DNA of 36,621 bases from an uncultured Acidobacteriia bacterium (GTDB lineage Bacteria > Acidobacteriota > Terriglobia > Bryobacterales > Bryobacteraceae): contig CAIRSA010000064.1 of NCBI GenBank assembly GCA_903881085.1, positions 1-36,621 of the forward strand, written 5' to 3'. The translations under genes were made by a program, and so were the position numbers. The notes under the pieces were generated by a model that had not been told where the DNA came from, made no database searches, and saw only the letters and a program-made list of their open reading frames with translations. Below are positions 9,310 through 15,650 of the stretch, piece after piece. Numbering within the stretch: position 1 is the first letter of the stretch; each line of letters opens with the position of its first letter.

Positions 9310-10052
9310 GCGTTCGCGACAAGCGGCTTTATCTGGAAAACCTGACCGTCAGCTTCGATGGGTTTAAGGCGCTGAACGAACTCACCTTGTATGTTGAGCC
9401 GGGTGAGATGCTGTGCATCATCGGGCCGAATGGTGCGGGCAAGACGACGATGATGGACGTGATCACGGGGAAGACGAAGCCGGATTCGGGCACGGCGTGG
9501 TTCGGCCAAGAGATCGACTTGTTGAAGTTGCGCGAGCCGGAGATTGTGGCGGCTGGTATCGGACGCAAGTTTCAGAAGCCTACTGTGTTTGAGCAACTCA
9601 CTGTGTTTGAGAATTTGGAGATGGCGCTGGCCGGCAAGCGATCGGTGTGGGCCACGTTTCGGGCGCGCACCACGGCGGCACAGAAGCAACGAATTGACGA
9701 GGTGCTGGAGATCATCGGGCTGAAGGACCATCGGACGTATCTGGGCCGCATTCTGGCGCACGGGCAGAAGCAGTGGCTGGAGATCGGGATGCTGCTGATG
9801 CAGAATCCGGAATTATTGCTGGTGGACGAACCGGTGGCAGGGATGACGCCGCATGAGATTGAACGCACGGCGGAGTTACTGAGGTCGTTGGCGGGCGAAC
9901 ATTCGGTGGTTGTGGTGGAGCACGATATGGCGTTCGTGCGATCGATTTCCAAGCGCGTGACGGTGCTGCACGAGGGCCACGTGATTGCCGAGGGAGATAT
10001 GGACAAAGTGCAGAGCGACCAGAAGGTCAGGGAAGTTTATCTGGGAGAGTAA
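9306..10052 (+). CDS. urtD: Urea ABC transporter ATP-binding protein UrtD
   Basis: A 248-residue ATPase. The Walker A motif GPNGAGKT is at residues 40-47, Walker B is in ELLLVDEP and the switch histidine is in VVVEHDM. The ABC signature reads LAHGQKQ rather than LSGGQ; an H at the third position (SHGQKQ) is usual for UrtD, so this is a family trait. The frame is open 31 codons upstream through urtC, but the ATG at 9306 overlaps the urtC stop (ATGA) and begins the conserved N-terminus. It energises urea import with UrtE. Confidence 0.94.
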   Translation: MSVRDKRLYLENLTVSFDGFKALNELTLYVEPGEMLCIIGPNGAGKTTMMDVITGKTKPDSGTAWFGQEIDLLKLREPEIVAAGIGRKFQKPTVFEQLTVFENLEMALAGKRSVWATFRARTTAAQKQRIDEVLEIIGLKDHRTYLGRILAHGQKQWLEIGMLLMQNPELLLVDEPVAGMTPHEIERTAELLRSLAGEHSVVVVEHDMAFVRSISKRVTVLHEGHVIAEGDMDKVQSDQKVREVYLGE

Positions 10053-10054
10053 GC

Positions 10055-10750
10055 ATGCTGAATATCAAAACTCTCAACCAGTTTTATGGCGGTAGCCACA
10101 CTTTGTGGGACGTGGATTTGACGGTGCCGGCAGGGTCGCGGATGTGCCTGATGGGGCGCAACGGCATGGGTAAGACGACGTTGCTGAAATGCGTGATGGG
10201 CTTGCAGCAGTGCAGTTCCGGCAGTATTGAATTTGAGGGCGTGAATCTGTTGACGCTGCCGGCGGAGCAGCGGGCGCGCGTGGGTATCGGATACGTGCCG
10301 CAGGGGCGCGAGATTTTTGCGCAGTTGACGGTGGAAGAGAATTTGAAGGTGGGGTTGGGGATTCGGAAGGGTGGCGTGAAGTCGATTCCCAAGCGTATCT
10401 ACGAACTGTTTCCGGTGTTGAAGCAGATGCTGAACAGGCGCGGTGGCGATCTGTCGGGCGGACAGCAACAGCAACTGGCGATTGGTCGGGCGCTGGTGTT
10501 GGAGCCGAAACTGCTGATTTTGGATGAGCCGACGGAGGGCATTCAGCCTAACGTGGTTCATATGATTGGCGATATTCTGCTGCGGTTGAATCAGGAGGAG
10601 GGGTTGACCCTGCTGCTGGTGGAGCAGAAGCTGCCGTTTGCGCGGCGCGTGGCGAGTGAGTTTTGTATTTTGGATAAGGGTCGGCGCGTGGCGGCGGGTG
10701 AGATTGGGGAGTTGACGGATGAGGTGGTCAAGGCGCATTTGAGCGTGTAG
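10055..10750 (+). CDS. urtE: Urea ABC transporter ATP-binding protein UrtE
   Basis: A 231-residue ATPase with Walker A GRNGMGKT (residues 34-41), signature LSGGQQQQLAIGRAL, Walker B LLILDEP and H-loop region LLLVEQKLPF. The GRNGMGKTT form of the P-loop and IGYVPQGREIF are typical of UrtE. It starts two bases after the urtD stop and is the last gene of the transporter operon. A small hairpin (10774-10800) and hicA follow. Confidence 0.94.
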   Translation: MLNIKTLNQFYGGSHTLWDVDLTVPAGSRMCLMGRNGMGKTTLLKCVMGLQQCSSGSIEFEGVNLLTLPAEQRARVGIGYVPQGREIFAQLTVEENLKVGLGIRKGGVKSIPKRIYELFPVLKQMLNRRGGDLSGGQQQQLAIGRALVLEPKLLILDEPTEGIQPNVVHMIGDILLRLNQEEGLTLLLVEQKLPFARRVASEFCILDKGRRVAAGEIGELTDEVVKAHLSV

Positions 10751-10773
10751 CGGGGCGGGCATTGCTTCGGTGT

Positions 10774-10800
10774 AGACTGATAGCCGTAAGGCTTAAGTCT
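10774..10800 (+). promoter_or_regulatory. Hairpin between urtE and hicA
   Basis: Nested inverted repeat: outer arms AGACT and AGTCT, inner arms AGCC and GGCT around GTAA. There is no T-run, so it is a weak terminator at best. It lies 15 bases upstream of hicA and could be an operator or an RNA structure in the hicAB leader. This is inference from position and symmetry only. Confidence 0.3.
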
Positions 10801-10815
10801 GCTTGAGGCAAGGCG

Positions 10816-11001
10816 ATGAAGGTCCGGGACATGCTCAGAATCCTCCGCACCGATGGTTGGACTGTTCGGAATCAGGTGGGGAGTCACCGTCAATTTGTAC
10901 ACCCCAGCAAGAAGGGGAAAGTGACTGTAGCTGGGCATGACTCCGACGAAATCCCACCGAACACGCAAAAGTCTATAATGAAGCAGGCGGGTATTCCATG
11001 A
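10816..11001 (+). CDS. hicA: HicA-type mRNA interferase toxin
   Basis: A 61-residue HicA (YcfA) toxin with the dsRBD-like fold pattern: KVRDMLRILRTDGW at the N-terminus, the catalytic histidine in GSHRQF (H24), and the conserved end IPPNTQKSIMKQAGI. The family cleaves translated mRNA. GAGG lies seven bases before the ATG. Its stop overlaps the hicB start (ATGA), as is usual in toxin-first hicAB modules. It opens the accessory island after urtE. Confidence 0.93.
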   Translation: MKVRDMLRILRTDGWTVRNQVGSHRQFVHPSKKGKVTVAGHDSDEIPPNTQKSIMKQAGIP

Positions 11002-11207
11002 ACAAATTCCCAGTTCTGTTTGAAAAATCCTCTACTGGTTATGGTGCCTATGCGCCCGACCTTCCGGGTTGCGTGGCCACTGGCCGTACATTGGAAGAGA
11101 CCAGGGCGCGAATGGCGAAGGCAATGGAAATGCATCTTGCGGCTATGCGGGAGGATGGAGACCCGATTCCAGAGCCGTCGCATTTGGAGCTGGTTGAGGC
11201 TGTCTGA
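10998..11207 (+). CDS. hicB: HicB-type antitoxin
   Basis: A 69-residue HicB antitoxin of the short type: partial RNase H-like fold with YGAYAPDLPGCVATGRTLEETRARM and a C-terminal IPEPSHLELVEAV. It has no separate DNA-binding domain, so any autoregulation must come from the complex or another protein. It neutralises HicA by direct binding. It is coupled to hicA by ATGA overlap. A possible third small gene begins at 11246. Confidence 0.92.
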   Translation: MNKFPVLFEKSSTGYGAYAPDLPGCVATGRTLEETRARMAKAMEMHLAAMREDGDPIPEPSHLELVEAV

Positions 11208-11245
11208 GTGTGACGTAAACGAGATCCATCAAACGAAATATTGAT

Positions 11246-11398
11246 ATGGACCATCGAACAAAACTCGGATTAGAGTTGGAACAAGCAGCGCTGGATATTC
11301 TGGCCCATTTGAAAGGTGAAAAGAAGTTTCCCAGCCGGAAAGTTCAAATTCCTGAGCCCCGTGAAGCTCATCAAATAATGGAATCGGTCAAGGAGTAG
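11246..11398 (+). CDS. Small ORF, 50 residues, resembles the N-terminal part of a NadS/HigA-type antitoxin
   Basis: The ATG at 11246 opens 50 codons to TAG at 11396-11398. The product has a helix with LEQAALDILAHLKGEKK followed by a PSRKVQIPE strand. In my reading this resembles the segment before the helix-turn-helix in HigA/NadS antitoxins (helix, then HLKGE, then a basic strand ending in Pro), but the protein stops where the DNA-binding helices would begin. It may be a truncated antitoxin or a remnant. It lies 38 bases after hicB on the same strand and overlaps the 3' end of a minus-strand ORF. No good ribosome binding site is visible. Confidence 0.4.
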   Translation: MDHRTKLGLELEQAALDILAHLKGEKKFPSRKVQIPEPREAHQIMESVKE

Positions 11399-11577
11399 AA
11401 AATCCCCTCGACGCAGAAGTTCTGAGTGACACGCTGAATCTCGCCGGTTCTGGCCTTGCCGGGCAACATAAAAAGTTTGCCGTCTTTTCTTCTTCTTCTT
11501 AAGTACGTTCGTGCCCATCGCAGTTCGCCGATGTCCGGGATAATCCTGAATCTCTTGGTTCGGTAAATCAGCCCCAT
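11371..11577 (-). CDS. Uncharacterised 68-residue ORF after the NYN-deaminase gene
   Basis: The frame from ATG 11577 encodes a basic protein with an arginine/lysine run (TYLRRRRKDGKLF) and a plausible mixed composition (LIYRTKRFRIIPDIGELRW, then GEIQRVTQNFCVEGIFYSL). It begins 19 bases after the stop of the NYN-deaminase gene and could be its fourth operon member. A competing minus-strand frame starts at 11593 and runs through the same A-rich tract (KKKKK), but its product looks less protein-like. No family recognised. Confidence 0.3.
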   Translation of the reverse strand: MGLIYRTKRFRIIPDIGELRWARTYLRRRRKDGKLFMLPGKARTGEIQRVTQNFCVEGIFYSLTDSII

Positions 11578-11596
11578 CGAAATTGTCGTCCATACG

Positions 11597-12757
11597 TCAT
11601 GCCATTCTAAGCTGGACTCCAGCTTCTTTGAACAGCACTTCGGAGATGGCATGCTGCTCGCGATAGATCAAATTCGAATAGTCCCGCATCCTGTCGCGAG
11701 AAACCACGACCTGCTTGATATCCGATTGGATTATGCCCCGCGCGCAGTCTACGCACGGCATCAGTTCTACGTACATGGTGCAACCCCTGAGTGGAATACC
11801 ATTCCTGGCAGCCCGGTACAGGGCATTTCGCTCCGCATGTTCAATCCAGGTGTACTTTTCTGGTCGCAACAACCGTTCGGCGGGAAAAGCCTTGACGCCC
11901 CGAGGGAGAGTGTTGTGGCCTCTCACTACGATGCCGCGCCTGGGGTGGCGTACAACACATCCGACCTTGGTTTCATGATCGTCGCTCTCTAATGCCTCGG
12001 TTTGACACTGGGCGAAGCATTCATTATCGACCGCAGGCGAAACCGCTTCGCTCGCTTTCTTCAATTCCATATACTCTGTCCACGTAATTGGCGGGCCATC
12101 TTCCCGCGGTATGCGGTCCGGGAGCATGCTGCACTTCAGATCTTCTTCGGCGATTTCATGTTGGTGAAGTTTAGGGTGGGCACGGTTCTTGCTGCCGTCA
12201 TGATCACCAACCTGACGAAAGATTGCGACATCCATGCCATAGTCTCCCACCATACGGACGGCGGGGAGGAAATCGCTGTCGCTGCTAACTAAGAGCGCGC
12301 CGTTGCAGGGCGAGAAGTGGTCCCGACCACAGAACTCTCCGTGTCTTAGGTCGTCAGGCGACATGATCGAATCCCTGATCATGCTGATAGCGAGGTTCGT
12401 GTCGGTCTGCTTCTCTACCCTCGGCTTGTCCTCATGTTGGGCGTAGTAGCCGTGGATCACTCGGACCTGAGACCGAGACCCGAACTTTAGAGCATCAAGC
12501 CAAAGTTGTTGTCGACGAGCCTCGCCATGATGGATCTCGTGTCGGCTCACGGGAGCCGTGAAATATTTGACGGCCCCTACCCTTGCGCCTGGAAATGCCC
12601 TCTTTACCAGCCTGGATGATAGCAGGGAAAAGTCGCACCAGCCAAGCTTCAGGAATTGGTGATCGCGCTTGCTGATCGAATAATAGAAATTGTAGCCGTC
12701 AATATACACGTTGCAGACACTGACGGCGGGGGCTGTTCGCGTGGCACCCGCGCTCAT
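11597..12757 (-). CDS. NYN-domain nuclease fused to a dCMP/cytidine deaminase-like domain
   Basis: A 386-residue fusion. Residues about 14-180 are an NYN (LabA/DUF88-type PIN-like) domain: YIDGYN (D20), KQTDTNLAISMIRD (D119) and SSDSDF (D160, D162) give the expected acidic metal site. Residues about 243-375 are a zinc deaminase domain: VGCVVRHPRRGIVVRGHN, the H307-A308-E309 motif in IEHAERNAL, and PCVDC (C335, C338), closest in feel to dCMP deaminases. All catalytic residues of both domains are present. NYN domains are known or predicted ribonucleases; dCMP/dCTP deaminases deplete cytosine nucleotides in some phage-defence proteins. It is the third gene of a tight minus-strand operon, starting 12 bases after its neighbour. 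A nucleic-acid editing enzyme is an alternative. Confidence 0.85.
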   Translation of the reverse strand: MSAGATRTAPAVSVCNVYIDGYNFYYSISKRDHQFLKLGWCDFSLLSSRLVKRAFPGARVGAVKYFTAPVSRHEIHHGEARRQQLWLDALKFGSRSQVRVIHGYYAQHEDKPRVEKQTDTNLAISMIRDSIMSPDDLRHGEFCGRDHFSPCNGALLVSSDSDFLPAVRMVGDYGMDVAIFRQVGDHDGSKNRAHPKLHQHEIAEEDLKCSMLPDRIPREDGPPITWTEYMELKKASEAVSPAVDNECFAQCQTEALESDDHETKVGCVVRHPRRGIVVRGHNTLPRGVKAFPAERLLRPEKYTWIEHAERNALYRAARNGIPLRGCTMYVELMPCVDCARGIIQSDIKQVVVSRDRMRDYSNLIYREQHAISEVLFKEAGVQLRMA

Positions 12758-12769
12758 ATGGCAAGGCCC

Positions 12770-13153
12770 TTATACATGTAATGGCCCGACCGCACCAGCT
12801 TCGCAGGCCCTTTCCCAAAGGTGATTTAGATTCTCCCATTCGCCAGTCACCTCGTCGAGGTAATGCCAGTATGGCCAACCTCCAGTCGGCTTGACAGGAC
12901 CAAGGAGTTTCCTCCCCTCCGCCAGATTCCTGACGGCAGCCAGCGCATAGGATGGGAAACCATCTCCCCAGGAATGTCCGTCAATCGTAATCGAGCCGTC
13001 GACTTCGAGAGTTGCTGTGAAAACACGATGGGAGTTCGAGAGAACAACGCCCTTAATGTCGCCGAAGAAGGTCCTCCTACGGCAAACCGCGCGCAATTCC
13101 CTCGGTTCAGGAATCAACCCAACTGCTGCAATCACTTTGGTGTTCCGTCGCAT
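12770..13153 (-). CDS. RAMA-like domain protein
   Basis: A 127-residue protein. The ATG at 13153 has AGGAGG six bases upstream; a longer form from 13186 would overlap the preceding gene by 17 bases. From about residue 28 the pattern FFGDIKGVVLSNSHRVFTAT, then DGSITIDG, then GGWPYWHY (91-98) and GEWENLNHL matches the RAMA (restriction enzyme and methylase associated) pattern: basic beta-hairpin, an N/G-G-W-x-x-W block and a final leucine helix. RAMA is proposed to read DNA or modified bases and often appears in restriction-type systems. The assignment is by eye and moderately secure. It sits between the unknown 185-residue gene and the NYN-deaminase gene. Confidence 0.5.
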   Translation of the reverse strand: MRRNTKVIAAVGLIPEPRELRAVCRRRTFFGDIKGVVLSNSHRVFTATLEVDGSITIDGHSWGDGFPSYALAAVRNLAEGRKLLGPVKPTGGWPYWHYLDEVTGEWENLNHLWERACEAGAVGPLHV

Positions 13154-13169
13154 TAGTAGCCTCCTGGCC

Positions 13170-13727
13170 TCATGAATTAAATACATCCCAGTTGTCCTCG
13201 AAAGGCTCCATCAGCCGTTGCCGCCTTGGTGTAACCATCGTTGTGTAGTAACCTCGGTTGGTGAATGAGGGGCTCTTTAACGCTTTCTCCCCCAGAACAT
13301 GTGCAGCATCCGTGTAACTCATTAGGAATATTCGGGTACCAGTCGGCAACAGCCAAATATACGCGAAAGTTAGGTCTGCGGGTTCGTCCCATTCTGTCCT
13401 CAGGCTAATCCTAGGACTCTCTGCGCAGACGAGTCGGACTGGTTTGGAGCTTATCTGACCTTCGACGACGAGATCTCCTACACCGGACTGCCCGGAGGGC
13501 CGAATCTTGAATCCACGTTCGCCCGCCCGCCTCTCAAACATTTCACGTCCTACTTGGCGGGTTGACGGGGCTGTTTGTTGAAGTATTGCTGGAGATTCGG
13601 CTAGCGGCAATTGAGGCAGTTCAGTCTGAACCGATACACGGCCTGCGTCTAGAAGTTTGACAACTTCCGGCAAACGCAAGAGATCCGCCAACTCCGCATT
13701 CTGTATTTCGATGATTACTTTCGCCAT
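13170..13727 (-). CDS. Uncharacterised protein, first gene of the NYN-deaminase cassette
   Basis: A 185-residue protein I do not recognise. An N-terminal AKVIIEIQNAELADLL helix/strand and a proline-rich linker (residues 38-55) precede a compact domain. That domain reads REMFERRAGERGFKIRPS, then GVGDLVVEG (D85), then KPVRLVCAESPRI and a FAYIWLLPTGTRIFLMS strand. The order helix, GF, G-x-DLVV, beta-strand, LP-x-G resembles a PD-(D/E)XK nuclease core, but the expected E-x-K is absent (VRLVCAE), so it may be a non-catalytic relative or something else. There is no Shine-Dalgarno before the ATG, and an AT-rich promoter-like region abuts it, suggesting leaderless initiation. The next gene starts 16 bases after its stop. 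Confidence 0.7.
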   Translation of the reverse strand: MAKVIIEIQNAELADLLRLPEVVKLLDAGRVSVQTELPQLPLAESPAILQQTAPSTRQVGREMFERRAGERGFKIRPSGQSGVGDLVVEGQISSKPVRLVCAESPRISLRTEWDEPADLTFAYIWLLPTGTRIFLMSYTDAAHVLGEKALKSPSFTNRGYYTTMVTPRRQRLMEPFEDNWDVFNS

Positions 13728-13736
13728 CTAAAAATA

Positions 13737-13765
13737 ATGGTAATTTACTATTATGTAATAGTCAA
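13737..13765 (-). promoter_or_regulatory. AT-rich palindrome and possible promoter of the NYN-deaminase cassette
   Basis: On the minus strand TTGACT (13765-13760) is followed after 17 bases by TACCAT (13742-13737), a possible -35/-10 pair ending 10 bases before the ATG. A near-perfect palindrome, ACTATTA-TG-TAATAGT, occupies 13747-13762 and overlaps the -35 element and spacer, a place where a repressor would block transcription. The region is clearly more AT-rich than its surroundings. Promoter strength and the operator role are inferred. Confidence 0.4.
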
Positions 13766-14240
13766 TATAAATTTTGCCTCCTCCGGGGTGCTGTGTGTCT
13801 AGGATGTCAGCGGAGGTCTTAGGGCGTTGATTTGCTGATTGCCGTCGTTCAGCAGCTACAGTTTGGTATTGCTTCGACTCCAACGCGTTTCTTGAACGGC
13901 GGCATGACAGCAAGAGGACTGTGCATCAGCAGGTCCATAATCTCGCTGATTTGTTTGCAAGGTCACATTTCCTGGGGCTCAAAATGGAATTTGAGCGGAA
14001 CCAGGAGCCGGGTCGGGCCACAGCATTGTGATTGGTGAACTCTCGGAACAGTTAAGCCTTTTCGCCGAAAGTCCTGGAGCAGTCTAGGCGTCCTCCCTGT
14101 TTTCGTAGGGGCCAGTTCCCAACTTCAAATTACTGCGGTGCTACGAGAGATAAAATCCCAGGCAGCAGTTTGAGCGGTGGCAATGTCCTAATGCCTCCAC
14201 GGAGCGATCAAAAAGATTTACGAGCAAAGTAGGTAATCGA
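13766..14240. other. Non-coding stretch between the NYN cassette and the DUF433 gene
   Basis: About 475 bases without a supported gene. A plus-strand frame from about 13828 to 14030 stays open for roughly 66 codons and reads somewhat like protein (FDSNAFLERRHDSK, HNLADLFARSHF) but lacks an ATG at its start, so it may be a gene remnant. The segment 14200-14240 provides the leader of the DUF433 gene, with AGG seven bases before its ATG. No repeat or RNA gene was recognised. Confidence 0.4.
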
Positions 14241-14483
14241 ATGGCATCGACTGACAGCTACGTGGATTGGACTGGATGCGCACTCGTTGAGCGTGTTCCG
14301 GGCAAGGTATCGGGACAGCCTGTTGTGCGAGGTACGCGCATTCTGGCGGACACCATAGTGCAAGATGCCGAACTTGGTTCTCCGATTGAGGAGATCCAAG
14401 AAAACTATCCGGATCTTTCTATTTCGACCATTGAGCAATTGATCGCATTTGCGCACGCTTCGCAGGGATTGCGCGTGGCGTGA
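14241..14483 (+). CDS. DUF433-type antitoxin
   Basis: An 80-residue DUF433 protein. The family block GKVSGQPVVRGTRILADTI is followed by a winged/helix-turn-helix-like segment (SPIEEIQENYPDLSISTIEQLIAFA). DUF433 proteins are the usual antitoxins of DUF5615 PIN-like toxins and probably bind their own promoter. The downstream toxin frame begins at an overlapping GTGA but is cut off after 13 codons. The antitoxin therefore appears orphaned; it could still protect against related toxins or act as a regulator. Confidence 0.88.
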   Translation: MASTDSYVDWTGCALVERVPGKVSGQPVVRGTRILADTIVQDAELGSPIEEIQENYPDLSISTIEQLIAFAHASQGLRVA

Positions 14484-14521
14484 AGGTTCTGTTCGATCAC
14501 AATTTGCCGCAAATACGCTAG
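14480..14521 (+). pseudogene. Truncated DUF5615 PIN-like toxin (first 13 codons only)
   Basis: GTG at 14480 overlaps the TGA of the DUF433 gene and reads VKVLFDHNLPQIR before TAG at 14519-14521. KVLFDHNLP is the conserved start of DUF5615 toxins, including the first catalytic Asp. The rest of the toxin is missing: the sequence passes directly into the 3' end of the oppositely oriented gene at 14518, whose own TAG stop shares the CTAG. This looks like a deletion or recombination junction. Confidence 0.7.
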
Positions 14522-14835
14522 CCGCGAGAGTAGTCGTCATGGTCGGCTTTCATCCATTCGAGCCATTGCTCCAGGGACTCGAACACACGGGTGAAAGGAC
14601 AATTCTTGAATTCTGCCTGCCCACTCCATGTCAGATGAACAACGGCGTAACATGTGCTGGTGCCGTCAGAAATCTCAAACAATACATCGTCCCTGTCGAC
14701 GGCGACTGCAAGCGCCCTTGCGGACTTGGAATATAGCACATAAGTTGGCCCCAATTCACGACGAAGTTCCTGTTCAAGCACCTCCGGCGAATGTGGTGTC
14801 CTCCATGGGGTCAACAGACGTTGCTCAATGTTCAT
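14518..14835 (-). CDS. Uncharacterised small soluble protein
   Basis: A 105-residue protein from the ATG at 14835; the frame is open 11 codons further, but those codons run into a palindromic repeat (14849-14886), so the shorter start is preferred. Visible segments include LGPTYVLYSKSARALAVAVDRDDVLFEI, AVVHLTWSG and a C-terminal SLEQWLEWMKADHDDY. No signal peptide or membrane segment. I do not assign a function. It ends at the junction with the truncated toxin and lies before the 3' end of ureG on the same strand, separated by the repeat. Confidence 0.65.
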   Translation of the reverse strand: MNIEQRLLTPWRTPHSPEVLEQELRRELGPTYVLYSKSARALAVAVDRDDVLFEISDGTSTCYAVVHLTWSGQAEFKNCPFTRVFESLEQWLEWMKADHDDYSRG

Positions 14836-14848
14836 ATTCTGGTTGGGG

Positions 14849-14886
14849 CAAACTTGGGGACGGAGCAAGCTCCCGTCCCCAGTTTG
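14849..14886. repeat. REP-like palindrome, family B, copy 1
   Basis: Long inverted repeat: CAAACT-T-GGGGACGG-AGC, loop AA, then GCTCCCGTCCCCAGTTTG, with one bulge on each arm. A second copy at 19252-19289 lies inside ureF and differs by only a few bases. The copy here sits between ureG and the small gene at 14518. It could fold as a stable hairpin in either transcript and act as a terminator. The family resembles REP/BIME elements mobilised by Y1-type transposases, but no such transposase is in the window. Confidence 0.8.
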
Positions 14887-14936
14887 CGACTTGTCGCGGC
14901 GAAGGAAGCAAGTGTCGCCACGTTTGCGCAGTCTGG

Positions 14937-15623
14937 TTAATGCGAATGGTCGTGGTGGTGATGGTGGCCGTCGTCGTGGCTGTGGCTGTGCGGGACGATG
15001 GGCGGGCGGCCGGAGGCGGTGAGGCCGTTGGCCATTTGGGCTTTTAGCCAGCCGATGATTTTGTCGAGGCCCTCTTCGGTTTTCATGTTGGTGAAGAAAA
15101 AAGGCAGGTCTCCGCGCTGGCGTTTGGCGTCGCGGTCCATGACTTCGAGCGAGGCGCCGACGAAGGGCGCGAGGTCGATTTTGTTGATGACGAGCAGGCC
15201 GCTGCGCTTGATGCCGGGGCCGCCTTTGCGCGGGATTTTGTCGCCGCCGGAAACGTCGATTACGTAGATGAATGCGTCGACCAGTTCGGGGCTGAAGGCC
15301 GCGGAAAGATTGTCGCCGCCGCTTTCTACGAGGATGAGTTCGAGGCCGCTGTGGGTGGCTTCGAGTTCGTCGATGGCGTCGAGATTCATCGACGCGTCTT
15401 CGCGGATGGCAGCGTGCGGGCAGCCTCCGGTTTCTACGCCGAGGACGCGGTTCGTAGGCAGAGTGCCTTGGCGGACGAGGAACTCGGCGTCTTCTTTGGT
15501 GTAGATGTCGTTGGTGATTACGGCCAGGTTGATGGCTGGCCAGAGATGGGCGCTGAGGCGGTCTACCAGGGCGGTTTTGCCGCAGCCTACGGGACCGGCG
15601 ATGCCTACTCGGAATGCTCTCAT
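14937..15623 (-). CDS. ureG: Urease accessory GTPase UreG, C-terminal His-rich tail
   Basis: A 228-residue SIMIBI GTPase that drives nickel insertion into urease. The P-loop is GPVGCGKT (10-17), the metal-binding CPH motif is at 68-70 ([13 protein letters not shown]), VESGGDN follows, and NKIDLAP is the guanine-specificity motif. The last 17 residues (212-228) contain 10 histidines, likely a nickel store or delivery site. His-rich stretches occur at the N-terminus of some UreG proteins and at the C-terminus of UreE; here there is no ureE gene. It follows ureC after 54 bases that contain a palindromic repeat, so its expression may be partly separated from ureABC. Confidence 0.96.
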   Translation of the reverse strand: MRAFRVGIAGPVGCGKTALVDRLSAHLWPAINLAVITNDIYTKEDAEFLVRQGTLPTNRVLGVETGGCPHAAIREDASMNLDAIDELEATHSGLELILVESGGDNLSAAFSPELVDAFIYVIDVSGGDKIPRKGGPGIKRSGLLVINKIDLAPFVGASLEVMDRDAKRQRGDLPFFFTNMKTEEGLDKIIGWLKAQMANGLTASGRPPIVPHSHSHDDGHHHHHDHSH

Positions 15624-15650
15624 TTTTTGGGAATCCTTTTAAATTAGTTG

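Noticed and set aside
13828..14030. A 66-codon plus-strand frame in the island gap
   Set aside because: It has some protein-like segments but no start codon near its beginning and no family match by eye; kept only as a possible relic.
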